Program-made: the position numbers and the translations under genes
NCBI GenBank assembly: GCA_017858515.1
Contig: JAFMBM010000015.1
Span: 1 to 53,966, forward strand
From: Cryomorphaceae bacterium
GTDB taxonomy: Bacteria; Bacteroidota; Bacteroidia; Flavobacteriales; Schleiferiaceae
Direction: 5' to 3'
DNA: 53,966 nt
In this document: piece by piece, positions 1-8,926 of the stretch
Numbering within the stretch: position 1 is the stretch's first letter
How the letters are laid out: each line of letters starts with the position of its first letter
The notes under the pieces: generated by a model
What the model saw: the letters and a program-made list of their open reading frames with translations, nothing else
Database searches by the model: none
What the model was told of the DNA's origin: nothing

Positions 1-42
1 CTCTTACGATTATACGAAAGCCGTATACATCCATCGCGGTAC

Positions 43-187
43 AGAGGCGATGCATCGCGTCTCTACGCGCGCAAATCACACAATGCATGGCGCGCGACAC
101 GCACGCTAATCCTAATACAGACGCCATGCATCGCGTAACTACATGCAAATCGTGCTTATGCAATGCATCTCGTATGCACGATTTGCT
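43..187. repeat. Cluster of short palindromic repeats
   Basis: The stretch holds several related GC-rich palindromes. GCGATGCATCGC at 47-58 is a perfect 12-base palindrome flanked by partly paired AGAG/CTCT. A variant, GCCATGCATCGCG, lies at 123-135, and another ATGCATGGCGCGCG at 84-96. A separate perfect 11-base inverted repeat pairs GCAAATCGTGC (145-155) with GCACGATTTGC (176-186). Short palindromes of the GCGATGCATCGCGTCTCTAC kind are dispersed in many Bacteroidota and cyanobacterial genomes. I see no transposase here. The repeats run up to about 35 bases before the first gene and could fold in its leader RNA or lie upstream of its promoter. Confidence 0.7.
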
Positions 188-220
188 ATATTTATAATTC
201 AATTTAAATCCACCGAATCT

Positions 221-961
221 ATGATCTATCTTCTATTTGGATTGGGCCTCTTCCTCTATATGATTGGCACTTTGGTGAATGAAAAAAATGCGGGCTATTT
301 ATTGGCGGGCTACAATACGCTCAGCAAAGAAGAGCAGCAAGCCTTCAACCTCAGCGCTTACCTGAAACGCTTTCGGAAATTCCACCAATTCTTGGGAATC
401 AGCTTTATTCTCTTCGGTCTGCTCTTGTACTATCTCTTTGGAGAATATGCCGCTTTGCTGTTCTTAGTCTGCTACCCCATTTTGGCCTATGTCTACTTCT
501 TGTTTCGAAGTCAGGCATTTAGCAGTGTAAAACAGCGCAAGCGAAATGGCATCGCTGCCCTTATTCTCATTCTAGTCTTGCTGGGTGTGCTGGCCCTTTT
601 TTTCTACGAAGGCAAAGCCAATGAATTCTCTGTCGAAAACAACCGCATAGAAATAAAAGGGAGCTATGGCGAAAGCTTTGATCTAGATGAAATGAAGAGC
701 ATTCAATGGGTTACTAGCCTTCCGCCTATTCGCATGAAGGTATACGGATTTAATGCAGGTGGAATTTCGAAAGGCATGTTTAAGACAGAAGACGGACAAA
801 AGCTAAAATTGATCGTAGACAAGAATCAGCCTCATTTCTTGCACATTACAAAAAAAGATGGAAAACAAATCTATTATAGCGCCAGTGAGGCAGAGAAAGG
901 ACGGATAGATCTGCTCATAGCCGCAAACATGACTCAGTCAGTAGAAGAACTAGGAGGCTGA
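221..961 (+). CDS. Integral membrane protein, DUF3784-like N-terminus with PH-like tail
   Basis: The product (246 aa from the ATG at 221) has a first membrane helix at about residues 1-15, then a short segment reading LLAGYNTLSKEEQ. This motif is typical of DUF3784-type small membrane proteins. Two further hydrophobic stretches follow at about 50-90 and another at about 110-128. The C-terminal 110 residues are soluble, rich in beta-strand-like segments, and resemble bacterial PH-like (YdbT-type) domains; that match is by impression only. An earlier in-frame ATG at 143 would add 26 residues encoded inside the palindromic repeat cluster, so I prefer 221. It is followed after 88 bases by an ABC exporter on the same strand. 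Function unknown. Confidence 0.7.
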   Translation: MIYLLFGLGLFLYMIGTLVNEKNAGYLLAGYNTLSKEEQQAFNLSAYLKRFRKFHQFLGISFILFGLLLYYLFGEYAALLFLVCYPILAYVYFLFRSQAFSSVKQRKRNGIAALILILVLLGVLALFFYEGKANEFSVENNRIEIKGSYGESFDLDEMKSIQWVTSLPPIRMKVYGFNAGGISKGMFKTEDGQKLKLIVDKNQPHFLHITKKDGKQIYYSASEAEKGRIDLLIAANMTQSVEELGG

Positions 962-1049
962 GGGCCTTCTCTCAATCTTCTCGCAGAAGCCCGATAGTAG
1001 GCTGCGAATTTCGTAGACTTCGGTCGAATTGTCAGGTTCAAAGGCGGGT

Positions 1050-2813
1050 ATGATTATCGCCAAGGCAAGCCCTATGCAAGAGAAACAAAATATAACCTTC
1101 GCCTGGGCATTCAAACAGATTATCTGGCCGCGTAGGAAAACCATTTTCATAGGTCTAATACTCATTGTTATTAGTCGAATGGCCAGCTTAGTGCTGCCAG
1201 GGGCAAGCAAGTATTTGGTAGACAATGTTATTGTAAACAAAGACTTCAATATGCTTAAATGGCTGCTGGTGGCAGTAGTTATAGCCCTCGCCATTCAGGC
1301 CATTACCTCCTTTCTACTTACCCGCATTCTAAGTGTAGAAGCCCAATACCTCATCTCCGAACTGCGCACCAAAGTGCAAAAGAAGATCTTATCGCTGCCC
1401 ATTCGCTACTTCGACAATCAGAAATCAGGGGCCTTGGTTTCTAGAATTATGACGGATGTGGAAGGCGTGCGCAATCTGGTGGGAACGGGCTTGGTGCAAT
1501 TGGTGGGCGGCACCTTAACCGCTATCATCTCCCTGGTGCTTTTGCTGCGCATCAATGCCACTATGACGGTCTTGGTTTTGGTTCCGGTGGGCTTGTTTGC
1601 TTTTATAGCGCTCAAAGCCTTCGCCAAAATTCGTCCTATTTTTAAAGAAAGAGGCAAACTCAATGCAGAGGTTACGGGCCGATTAACGGAAACCCTGAAC
1701 GGAGCGCGTGTTATCAAGGGATTTAACGCAGAACCCCAAGAAAACAAGGTGTTTGAGCAAGGCGTGCAGCGTTTGTTCGAAAATGTAAAGGCTAGCCTAA
1801 CCTCAACGGCTTTGGTTACCAGCTCAGCTACCTTTTTGCTGGGATTGGCAAGCGCTGGCATTATGGGCATGGGAGGCTATTTTATCATCCAAGACCAAAT
1901 GACTTTTGGCGACTTCTTGTCGTTCACCCTCTATCTCGGATTTATGATTGCACCCATTGTGCAAATGAGCAATATCGGCAGTCAGCTTACGGAAGCCTTT
2001 GCCGGACTGGATCGCACAGAGGAGATTATGCAGATGGAAAGTGAGTCTGAGCAAGCCAACAGGCACATTGTTTTGGGCGACATTAAGGGCGATATGGCTT
2101 TTGAAGGAGTGCATTTCAGCTACGAAGAAAACCAAGAGGTCTTGCACAATATTCATTTCGAAGCCAAGAGCGGAAGTGTAACGGCATTGGTGGGAAGCAG
2201 TGGCTCAGGAAAATCTACCATCGCCGGGCTGGCTGCCAGCTTTTTGAACCCTAGTCAAGGAAAAATTACCATAGACGGTCAAGATCTTTCTGCCGTGCAA
2301 CTGCACAGCTACCGTCAGCACTTAGGCGTGGTGTTACAAGACGATTTTCTCTTTGAAGGAAGCATACGCGAGAATATCTTATTCCCTCGCCCGGATGCCT
2401 CCGAAGCCGAACTGCTTGCTGCCGTAAAAGGGGCCTATGTAGATGAATTCGCCGATCGCTTTGAAAACGGACTGGACACGATTATAGGAGAGCGCGGAGT
2501 GAAACTTTCGGGCGGTCAGCGTCAGAGGCTTTCCATTGCCCGTGCACTTTTGGCCAATCCCAAGATTATCATTCTAGACGAGGCTACATCCAACCTAGAC
2601 ACTGAGAGCGAAACCTTTATTCAAAAGAGCTTAAATGTGCTCATGAAAGGAAGAACCACTTTTGTTATTGCCCACAGACTGAGTACCATTCGCCAAGCAG
2701 ATCAGATTTTGGTGATCGAAAAAGGCGGAATTGTAGAGCGGGGTACACATACCGAATTAATAGAAAGTCAAGGACGGTACTATGATCTCTACACCTATCA
2801 GAGTAGAATCTAA
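1050..2813 (+). CDS. ABC exporter, MsbA-type fused permease/ATPase
   Basis: This is a half-transporter of the type I exporter family: an N-terminal six-helix transmembrane domain (about residues 20-310) followed by an ATPase domain. Walker A is GSSGSGKST, the signature is LSGGQRQRLS, Walker B is IIILDEAT, and the H-loop is IAHRLS. Length (about 587 aa) is normal for MsbA/LmrA-type homodimers, which flip lipids or export drugs and peptides across the inner membrane. The substrate cannot be read from sequence; lipid A core export is one option. Start choice is uncertain: TTG 1029, ATG 1050 or ATG 1074 are in frame and none has a convincing ribosome site. It ends only 6 bases before the convergent TPR gene, with no terminator hairpin visible. 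Confidence 0.9.
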   Translation: MIIAKASPMQEKQNITFAWAFKQIIWPRRKTIFIGLILIVISRMASLVLPGASKYLVDNVIVNKDFNMLKWLLVAVVIALAIQAITSFLLTRILSVEAQYLISELRTKVQKKILSLPIRYFDNQKSGALVSRIMTDVEGVRNLVGTGLVQLVGGTLTAIISLVLLLRINATMTVLVLVPVGLFAFIALKAFAKIRPIFKERGKLNAEVTGRLTETLNGARVIKGFNAEPQENKVFEQGVQRLFENVKASLTSTALVTSSATFLLGLASAGIMGMGGYFIIQDQMTFGDFLSFTLYLGFMIAPIVQMSNIGSQLTEAFAGLDRTEEIMQMESESEQANRHIVLGDIKGDMAFEGVHFSYEENQEVLHNIHFEAKSGSVTALVGSSGSGKSTIAGLAASFLNPSQGKITIDGQDLSAVQLHSYRQHLGVVLQDDFLFEGSIRENILFPRPDASEAELLAAVKGAYVDEFADRFENGLDTIIGERGVKLSGGQRQRLSIARALLANPKIIILDEATSNLDTESETFIQKSLNVLMKGRTTFVIAHRLSTIRQADQILVIEKGGIVERGTHTELIESQGRYYDLYTYQSRI

Positions 2814-2819
2814 AGCAGA

Positions 2820-3848
2820 CTATTCTTGTCGCTCTTTAAGGAATTTCTCGAGCTTACGCAATTCTATGGGGTGATTATCTAGCCAAATAATAGAGTCAGG
2901 ATTGCCCGACTGACTGATGTAACGGGCAAAGCTTGGAAGGTGCCCCTCCCTTTCAAGCTCCTCATAAAAGGGGAGATATACATCCCACCAAATATCCAGC
3001 TCATTGCCTTTATCTTCCTTTAAAGCAAGAAGAGTAATGGCATCTTTAAAGCATTCAGCAAAATAGGCATCGGAGGTAGAGTCTTTAAACTCGCTTGTAT
3101 TGCTCGCCACTTTCATAGAGAGAAAAAGCTCCTGCATTTTAAAAGGATTCTTAGAGCTAGTAGCATCTGTATTAAGGTTTATCTGTATGTTGTTGCCCTC
3201 CCCTTTGGTTACGTTTCCATACAGCTCAAATTCCAATCCATCCACCATAATCTTAGATCGTTTGGAATTGGGTTCGAGGGAAAGAAAATAGCCCGCTGCC
3301 AAAATAGATTGTATTCTATTTCCTTGCCTACTGTGCAACTCAGCCAGTAAAGCATGACTGCTCGCGTGATTGGGATTTTTCTCAATGGCCATGACCATAT
3401 TCTTTTCCGCCTCCTTTAGCTCTCCCAAATTCAAATAGGTAAGCCCAAGATTATAGTACAATAAGTACTCATTCTTATTGGCTTTAATGGCCTTTTTATA
3501 CACTTTAATGGCTTTCTCTGGCTCACCCAGATTATCTAAGGCATTGGCCTTGGTGAGATAGGCCTGTATAATATACCGTTCATTCTTGCCCTTCTTAATC
3601 AGCAGGTCTGCATATTCAATTGCCGTTTTGAGATCGTTCTTTGCATAATATGAATACGCCAATTCATAGTAGGCCAATTCATAGTTTGGGTCTTGTTCTA
3701 AAGCCAATTCATACATCCGAATGGCTTCGTCGTACTTGCCTTCATCGTGGTATTTAATCCCTTGTTGAATAAGAGACTCTAAACTGGTTTGGGAATGGGC
3801 AGCAAGGGCAAAGCCCATAAATACAAGGAGAGAAAACAACTTTTTCAT
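2820..3848 (-). CDS. Secreted tetratricopeptide repeat protein
   Basis: The 342-residue product begins with a signal peptide (MKKLFSLLVFMGFALAAHSQ). It then carries about five or six TPR units between residues 22 and 215, recognisable from A/Y/G/A spacing in stretches such as GKYDEAIRMYELALEQDPNY and GEPEKAIKVYKKAIKANKNE. The C-terminal third (about 215-342) has no repeat character and is a region seen with TPRs in Bacteroidota proteins, but I cannot name it. TPR arrays bind protein partners, so a periplasmic scaffold role is inferred. The gene is followed on the same strand, upstream at 3893-4933, by another secreted protein, with 44 bases between them. Confidence 0.85.
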   Translation of the reverse strand: MKKLFSLLVFMGFALAAHSQTSLESLIQQGIKYHDEGKYDEAIRMYELALEQDPNYELAYYELAYSYYAKNDLKTAIEYADLLIKKGKNERYIIQAYLTKANALDNLGEPEKAIKVYKKAIKANKNEYLLYYNLGLTYLNLGELKEAEKNMVMAIEKNPNHASSHALLAELHSRQGNRIQSILAAGYFLSLEPNSKRSKIMVDGLEFELYGNVTKGEGNNIQINLNTDATSSKNPFKMQELFLSMKVASNTSEFKDSTSDAYFAECFKDAITLLALKEDKGNELDIWWDVYLPFYEELEREGHLPSFARYISQSGNPDSIIWLDNHPIELRKLEKFLKERQE

Positions 3849-3892
3849 AGAATCACAATCTATACATTTTAGTGAGGTGAATGTAAGAACTC

Positions 3893-4933
3893 TTATTTAT
3901 TCAAGCGGACCTTATCGGGAGAAATATTGAAATAATTCAGCTTCACATACTCCACATTGGAAGTGGGAATGCCAATATCTGAATTGAAAACAGCATCTAT
4001 TCCCATTTTAACATACCCATTGAATCGATAGATCCGCCCCAATTGCCAGGCTAGAGTGAGATAATAATACTGCCCTTCAGAGTACAAAATCAATTGCTGT
4101 GAGGTGTAGGTAGGCAGGGAAGCGAGTATGGCCGCCGGTTGAGGATAAATCCAAGCAATAGAACGATGACCCTCATTCCATCTAGGTGTCTTTGAGTTGA
4201 TGTGTTTGTTTTTTGCCTGCCCAGAAAATATATGCTCAAGGCTTTTCCAATGCTGCCGGTCTTTTGCCTTGCATAAATGGCATTTGCCTGAGCAAAGACT
4301 GCTTTTTTCGCTTGGAAGTAAAATGGGTGCTTGGGCCTTTTTCGTATAAGTGAAACTCAAATAATCGCTCATGATTCCTCCTTCCTCAATAGAAATCAAA
4401 TTGCCATCTACCCTCTGATCTCCCAAGGGAGAAATGCGGTTATAGAAAAACGGAGCCAAAGGTCGGTCGAGAGGATTGTACCACACCAATAATTTGTATT
4501 CGCCTTCTTCAAGAGGGGGAAGAAAATGCCGAGCTACGGTTTGGGTGGATGCATTGCGGGTATCGTTTAAAAAGATTGGAAAACGAAGAGAATCGCCGCT
4601 CTCTAGGTTCCGAACAAACTCCCCTCCTTTTGTTAGGCTGTCTCCCTCCAACTGCCTTTCTTCTCTATAAACCTCTCTGTAAAAAGTTCCTTCTTGTTTG
4701 TAGTAGCTCAGATAAATAATCGCCAATCCTGTTTGCTCTCGACCGGGAAGGATTAGCGTTGCGGTTTTCTGAGAAACATTCTTGATTTGCAGCAGCAGTG
4801 GCACTATTTGGTTGGGAGAAAAGACCTGTTGACTTGCCATTACCTTCAACTTTAAGTCGGCTGGACTAAGATCATCGGCCTTCACTATTCGCAGCGAAAG
4901 CAAACCGAGGCTAAGGAGTAGATATTTCAACAT
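3893..4933 (-). CDS. Unrecognised secreted protein with CxxxCxxC cluster
   Basis: I do not recognise this 346-residue protein. It starts with a signal peptide (about residues 1-19, ending near VKA). Residues 25-190 alternate short strands with turns and look like one or two immunoglobulin-like domains. A cysteine cluster, CSGKCHLCKAK, sits near residue 215 and is followed by a Lys/His-rich stretch. It could bind a metal or haem-like cofactor or form disulfides; this is inference. The remainder is hydrophilic with aromatic-rich strands. The gene lies between the TPR gene and the deacetylase gene on the same strand, with gaps of 44 and 51 bases, so joint transcription is possible. Confidence 0.65.
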   Translation of the reverse strand: MLKYLLLSLGLLSLRIVKADDLSPADLKLKVMASQQVFSPNQIVPLLLQIKNVSQKTATLILPGREQTGLAIIYLSYYKQEGTFYREVYREERQLEGDSLTKGGEFVRNLESGDSLRFPIFLNDTRNASTQTVARHFLPPLEEGEYKLLVWYNPLDRPLAPFFYNRISPLGDQRVDGNLISIEEGGIMSDYLSFTYTKKAQAPILLPSEKSSLCSGKCHLCKAKDRQHWKSLEHIFSGQAKNKHINSKTPRWNEGHRSIAWIYPQPAAILASLPTYTSQQLILYSEGQYYYLTLAWQLGRIYRFNGYVKMGIDAVFNSDIGIPTSNVEYVKLNYFNISPDKVRLNK

Positions 4934-4984
4934 AATACGGAAGGGTGCATGGAAAAAGTCTTCCGCTCTTAAACACGGCTAAAC

Positions 4985-5635
4985 CTACATTATTGTTGAA
5001 GGACTATAGGGAATAGTGCTGAAAGAATAGCCTTCTTCTACCCAAGTGTCTAATAATAAAGGAAGGCAGTGCTTCAGTCGAGATTCTGCTTTAAGGCTAT
5101 CGTGAAAAACCACAATACTGCCTGGCTTGGCATTTTGTATAGTGGTTTCAAAGCAGTATTGGCTTTCTAGGTTAGTGTCGAAGTCGTAGCTCAGGCAATC
5201 CCAAAACACACATTGAAGGCCCCTCTCTTTAAGCGCTTTGTATTGCGAGCGACGAATGCGGCCATAAGGAGGACGATACAAAGGAGTCTTTAGCAATTCT
5301 GTGCTCTCGAGAATAGACTGAATGTATTTGGTATCGGCTGTATTCCAACCATTTTCGTGCTGCATGCTATGTCCGCCAACGGCATGGCCTTCGGCCTGAA
5401 TGCGTTCAACTAAAACAGGGTAAGACAAAACGTTTTTACCAATGAGGAAGAAGCTAGCTTTGATTTTATAAAAGGCCAATAAATCCAACACCCAGGAAGT
5501 AACTTCAGGAGTAGGCCCATCATCAAAGCTGAGATAAAGGGTTTTTTCGGTTTCGGAAAACCGAAAAAACCCTCCAGGATAGGCACTCCTCCCAAACTGG
5601 GTAAAGAGAGAATGAAGTCTTTTATATCTGCCCAA
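4985..5635 (-). CDS. Polysaccharide deacetylase (NodB family)
   Basis: The 216-residue product is a compact carbohydrate esterase family 4 (NodB homology) domain. Motif 1 is SFDDGP (catalytic base and metal Asp), motif 2 is HSMQH (two metal histidines), and motif 3 is RPPYGRI. The C-terminal VFHDS supplies the usual catalytic His. Such enzymes remove N-acetyl groups from peptidoglycan or exopolysaccharide GlcNAc. No signal peptide is evident, so export or a cytosolic precursor substrate is open. Its first 14 bases overlap the end of the DUF2723 gene upstream on the same strand, indicating translational coupling. A perfect 16-bp hairpin lies within its first 100 coding bases. Confidence 0.88.
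   Translation of the reverse strand: MGRYKRLHSLFTQFGRSAYPGGFFRFSETEKTLYLSFDDGPTPEVTSWVLDLLAFYKIKASFFLIGKNVLSYPVLVERIQAEGHAVGGHSMQHENGWNTADTKYIQSILESTELLKTPLYRPPYGRIRRSQYKALKERGLQCVFWDCLSYDFDTNLESQYCFETTIQNAKPGSIVVFHDSLKAESRLKHCLPLLLDTWVEEGYSFSTIPYSPSTIM
5538..5573. repeat. Perfect 16-bp inverted repeat inside coding sequence
   Basis: Bases 5538-5553 are the exact reverse complement of 5558-5573, with a four-base loop (CGGA). The arms contain GGGTTTTTTCGGTTT and its complement. The structure falls at about codons 21-32 of the deacetylase gene and encodes Gly-Phe-Phe-Arg-Phe and following residues. There is no trailing T-run outside the stem, so it is not a standard terminator. Confidence 0.8.
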
Positions 5636-8600
5636 GAGCTCCTACAGCATTTTGATACCTCTGAAAGAAATCATTGGCATCGAGCTGGTTCTGGTTGGCT
5701 GCCTTGATTTCATACTGCTGAACCATCTGCATAAGCATGGTGTAGTACTGGCTGGCAATGCTCATATCTTGTTGGATGGCTTTTCTCTTATCGCCTTTAA
5801 ACTGTTGGTAATAGAGTAATTCCTCATCCAATGAATTAGCGAAAGCATCTACCAAAGCGCGGCCTTTTGTCATTTCACCGCATTTGTAGTAGCCTTCAAT
5901 AATAGGGAATACGAAGTAGTTGAAGCCAAAAGACTCTTCTGGGATTTGCTCGCTGCAGAAATCCAATACCTCAATGCCTTCCTTAAATCGACCTTCTTCG
6001 GCTAGGGCACTTCCCAACCTTCCGAAGATGCTCCTAAAGTTGTAGCTCAATCGGCGATTGGTTTCGTCTAAATAAACCTCTGGATTATTCATCACCCCTT
6101 TAGGGAATTTATTCATCAAGAAATCATACATCACTGTAGTTTGTACTCTTCCAAATTCTCCATTCTGAGTTCTGGCTGGATTGCGAATAGGCACAAATCT
6201 ATAGGCCAATCCTTCTAATTGGAAGTACTGATCTAAGTGGAAATAGGCGCTAGAACTTCCACCTACGGTAATAGAGAAGTAAATAGGACGAGACCAATCG
6301 TTATAGGTAATGAGATCCATCACCATTAGATCTCTCTTTGGAAGAATATTCGATTTGAAATCCCAATCGATGTACTCTAGAATCTTATCGTAATCTTCGG
6401 GCTCAACCACCTTATTGGCAATCACAGCCTCTCTATCCACCTGAACGCGAATTTTCTTTACTGGGTAGAACTGCAAGTCTTTGCTGTCTAAGGCTCTGAA
6501 GCGCGTTTTAGGATCGTCGCTCTTTACCCAGTTCATAAAGTCTTCGGCTTTCCAGCGCTCATTTCCACGTCCGAGGTCGCGGTAGTACAATACATCGCGG
6601 GTTCCTTGTTTGTATTGCTGCCAATCGAATCCAAAAGGAACGGCATCTGAATCATAGGCCTTTCTGCGCATCTGATCGATATACCAATCGGTATTTAAGA
6701 GACTGAGGTTTACTACTCGAACATCGGTGCGGTAGCCTTCAATTTCCTGCACATACCAAAGCGGGAAGGTGTCGTTGTCTCCGTTGGTAAACAAAATTGC
6801 ATTGGGAGCACAACTGTCTAGATAAGCCTTGGCAATTTCTCTAGCTGTATATCTACCAGAGCGATCGTGATCGTCCCAGTTTTGCTGCGCCATTAATCCG
6901 GGCACTGCCAAAGCACAGACCAGAGTCAGCGCCATGGCTGTGGCTTTCGTTTGTCGTTTTTCTTTCAAGAAATTGTACAAGCCATGCACTCCAAGGCCAA
7001 TCCAAATGGCGAACACATAGAAAGAACCCACAAAGGCGTAGTCTCTTTCGCGTGGCTCAAATGGCTTGTGATTGGTATAAACTACAATGGCAATACCAGT
7101 GAAGAAGAAGAAGAGCAATATGGCCCAAGCATCCTTCCAATTTCCTTTAAAGTGGAAGTACATTCCAATGAGGCCCAAAATGAAAGGAAGCAAGAAGTAG
7201 CGGTTGTAGGCTTTATTGCTCTCAAAGTGGCTAGGGAGATTGGATTGAGGTCCTAAGCGCATTTCATCTAAAAGCGTAATTCCACTCAGCCAGTTTCCTT
7301 TGGTAAGCTCATAACGATTTTGCTCATCGTTTTGCTTTCCAGCGAAGTTCCACATAAAATAGCGCCACCACATCTGCCCTATTTGATAATCCATAAAGAA
7401 GCCCAAATGCTGACCGAAGCTAGGACGAGCCTTATCGTTTCGGATATTCATAATGGCCTTATAGTTCTTGATATGCTCAGGATCATCGCTCCACATTCTT
7501 GGGAAGAATCCGGTGAATTTCGGATCGAAATTGCGAACGGTTCCTTTGCCATCGTTTGAAATGAGGTACTTACCTGCTTCTTCGTCGCGATAATAAACGG
7601 GCTTTCCATCTATAAACGGCTCACTCGGATCTAGATCGGCATTAAAAGACTGTCCGAATAAAATAGGCCAATCGCCGTATTGCTCGCGATTGTAGTAGGC
7701 CAACATGCTCAAAGCATCTTCCGGATTGTTCTCGTCGATCGGTGGATTTGCATTGGAGCGAACCACTAGGGTAACGAAGGAAGAATAGCCCACCACAATA
7801 AAAGTGATGCTAAGAATGGCCGTAGCGATAATAGGTCTACCCGATTTACGAGCATAACGAACGCCCAAGTAGACCAAAGTAGCCAAAAGTAAAACCGTGA
7901 AGATGGATCCTGTATCGAAGGGAAGTCCGAGGGTGTTTACGAAGAAAATCTCTGTTTTTCCGAAAGTGCTTAAAACAAGCGGAATGATTACCGCGAAAAC
8001 CAATCCCAAGGCTACCACACTGAGAATATTGGCAAGAATAAATCCGTTTCGAGAATATTTAAACTTCTTGAAGTAATAGATCAGTCCGATGGCAGGGATG
8101 GTAAGGAAAACCAAAATGTGAATTCCCACGGCGAGTCCTACAAGATATCCGATGAAGATTATCCATCGATCGGCGCGCGCATCTCCTTCATCGAGGGCAT
8201 CTTCCCACTTCAAGATAGCCCAGAAGGCAACCGCAGTAAAGAAACTCGACATGGCGTATACCTCTCCTTCCACAGCAGAGAACCAAAAAGAATCTGAGAA
8301 GGTATAAGCAAGGGCTCCAACCATACCGCTTCCGAAGATTACCCACTGATTTGTGGCATCTAAAGTCTTGCCTCCCATGGCAAAAATCTTGCGAGAAAGG
8401 TGGGTAATAGTCCAAAAAAGAAACAAAATGGTAAAGGCAGAAGACATAGCCGACGCCATATTTACCCAATAAGCCACCTGAGTATTGTCTCCCAAGGCAA
8501 AGAGAGAGAAGAAGTTTCCAATGAGTTGGAAGAGGGGCGCCCCAGGAGGGTGACCCACTTGTAGCTTGGCAGAGGTTGCAATGTATTCACCACAATCCCA

Positions 8601-8705
8601 GAAGCTTACAGTAGGCTCGATGGTTAAGATATAGGTAATTGCGGCTACTAAGAAAGCGATCCAACCGAAGAGGTTGTTATACTTTTTGTACGATGCTGAT
8701 ATCAT
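5622..8705 (-). CDS. DUF2723 multi-pass membrane protein (PMT/TMEM260-like)
   Basis: The 1027-residue product has the DUF2723 N-terminal domain: a first helix at about 14-30, then the conserved TIEPTVSFWDCGEYI segment, GHPPGAPLF, and further helices to about residue 330. Two more groups of helices at about 500-600 precede a soluble C-terminal half. TMEM260, the animal relative, is a protein O-mannosyltransferase, and the Asp/Glu pair after the first helix matches GT-C glycosyltransferases. A role in glycosylating exported proteins, which Bacteroidota do, is inference. The C-terminal region (about 880-1000) looks helical and TPR-like. The gene is first in a unit with the deacetylase. Its upstream region contains a G8 tract. 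Confidence 0.85.
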   Translation of the reverse strand: MISASYKKYNNLFGWIAFLVAAITYILTIEPTVSFWDCGEYIATSAKLQVGHPPGAPLFQLIGNFFSLFALGDNTQVAYWVNMASAMSSAFTILFLFWTITHLSRKIFAMGGKTLDATNQWVIFGSGMVGALAYTFSDSFWFSAVEGEVYAMSSFFTAVAFWAILKWEDALDEGDARADRWIIFIGYLVGLAVGIHILVFLTIPAIGLIYYFKKFKYSRNGFILANILSVVALGLVFAVIIPLVLSTFGKTEIFFVNTLGLPFDTGSIFTVLLLATLVYLGVRYARKSGRPIIATAILSITFIVVGYSSFVTLVVRSNANPPIDENNPEDALSMLAYYNREQYGDWPILFGQSFNADLDPSEPFIDGKPVYYRDEEAGKYLISNDGKGTVRNFDPKFTGFFPRMWSDDPEHIKNYKAIMNIRNDKARPSFGQHLGFFMDYQIGQMWWRYFMWNFAGKQNDEQNRYELTKGNWLSGITLLDEMRLGPQSNLPSHFESNKAYNRYFLLPFILGLIGMYFHFKGNWKDAWAILLFFFFTGIAIVVYTNHKPFEPRERDYAFVGSFYVFAIWIGLGVHGLYNFLKEKRQTKATAMALTLVCALAVPGLMAQQNWDDHDRSGRYTAREIAKAYLDSCAPNAILFTNGDNDTFPLWYVQEIEGYRTDVRVVNLSLLNTDWYIDQMRRKAYDSDAVPFGFDWQQYKQGTRDVLYYRDLGRGNERWKAEDFMNWVKSDDPKTRFRALDSKDLQFYPVKKIRVQVDREAVIANKVVEPEDYDKILEYIDWDFKSNILPKRDLMVMDLITYNDWSRPIYFSITVGGSSSAYFHLDQYFQLEGLAYRFVPIRNPARTQNGEFGRVQTTVMYDFLMNKFPKGVMNNPEVYLDETNRRLSYNFRSIFGRLGSALAEEGRFKEGIEVLDFCSEQIPEESFGFNYFVFPIIEGYYKCGEMTKGRALVDAFANSLDEELLYYQQFKGDKRKAIQQDMSIASQYYTMLMQMVQQYEIKAANQNQLDANDFFQRYQNAVGALGQI

Positions 8706-8746
8706 GTTCGTGTTGTATTCGAATGGGGCGAAAATAGAAAAATTAA

Positions 8747-8754
8747 CCCCCCCC
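8747..8754. other. Homopolymeric C8/G8 tract in a promoter region
   Basis: Eight consecutive C on the plus strand (G on the coding strand) lie 42 bases upstream of the DUF2723 start. On the minus strand the tract is followed after 10 bases by TATTTTCG, one mismatch from a TAnnTTTG -7 box. The tract would therefore sit in the spacer of that promoter. I see no TTG at the expected -33 position. Confidence 0.5.
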
Positions 8755-8799
8755 TATTGTCATTATTGTGTAAAGATCTGAGAGAATTATTCAAGGGTA

Positions 8800-8830
8800 T
8801 TGCTCACAATGCAAAGAAGCATTAATTTTG
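8800..8830 (+). promoter_or_regulatory. Bacteroidota promoter for tRNA-Gln
   Basis: TTG at 8800-8802 is separated by 20 bases from TAATTTTG at 8823-8830, a full match to the Bacteroidota TTG/TAnnTTTG pattern. The tRNA starts 12 bases later. Confidence 0.8.
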
Positions 8831-8841
8831 CCGTCCCTTTT

Positions 8842-8913
8842 TGCCCGATCGTCTAATTGGCAGGACAGCTGATTTTGGTTCAGTCAGTCTAGGTTCGAGT
8901 CCTAGTCGGGCAA
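8842..8913 (+). tRNA. trnQ: tRNA-Gln (anticodon TTG)
   Basis: All four arms fold. The acceptor stem pairs TGCCCGA (8842-8848) with TCGGGCA (8906-8912). The D stem pairs GTCT with GGAC. The anticodon stem pairs GCTGA (8868-8872) with TCAGT (8880-8884) around the loop TTTTGGT, giving anticodon TTG at 8875-8877, which reads CAA/CAG glutamine codons. The T arm is CTAGG-TTCGAGT-CCTAG. The terminal CCA is not encoded (ACA follows). It is a single tRNA with its own promoter and terminator. Confidence 0.95.
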
Positions 8914-8926
8914 CAAAGCGAAGAAA

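Noticed and set aside
950-1294. Minus-strand open frame of 114 codons opposite the ABC exporter start
   Set aside because: It lies antisense to conserved exporter codons and has no family-like features.
4330-4535. CxxxCxxC in the unrecognised secreted protein (near 4290) as a radical SAM motif
   Set aside because: The protein has a signal peptide and beta-rich sequence, and lacks the TIM-barrel pattern around the cysteines.
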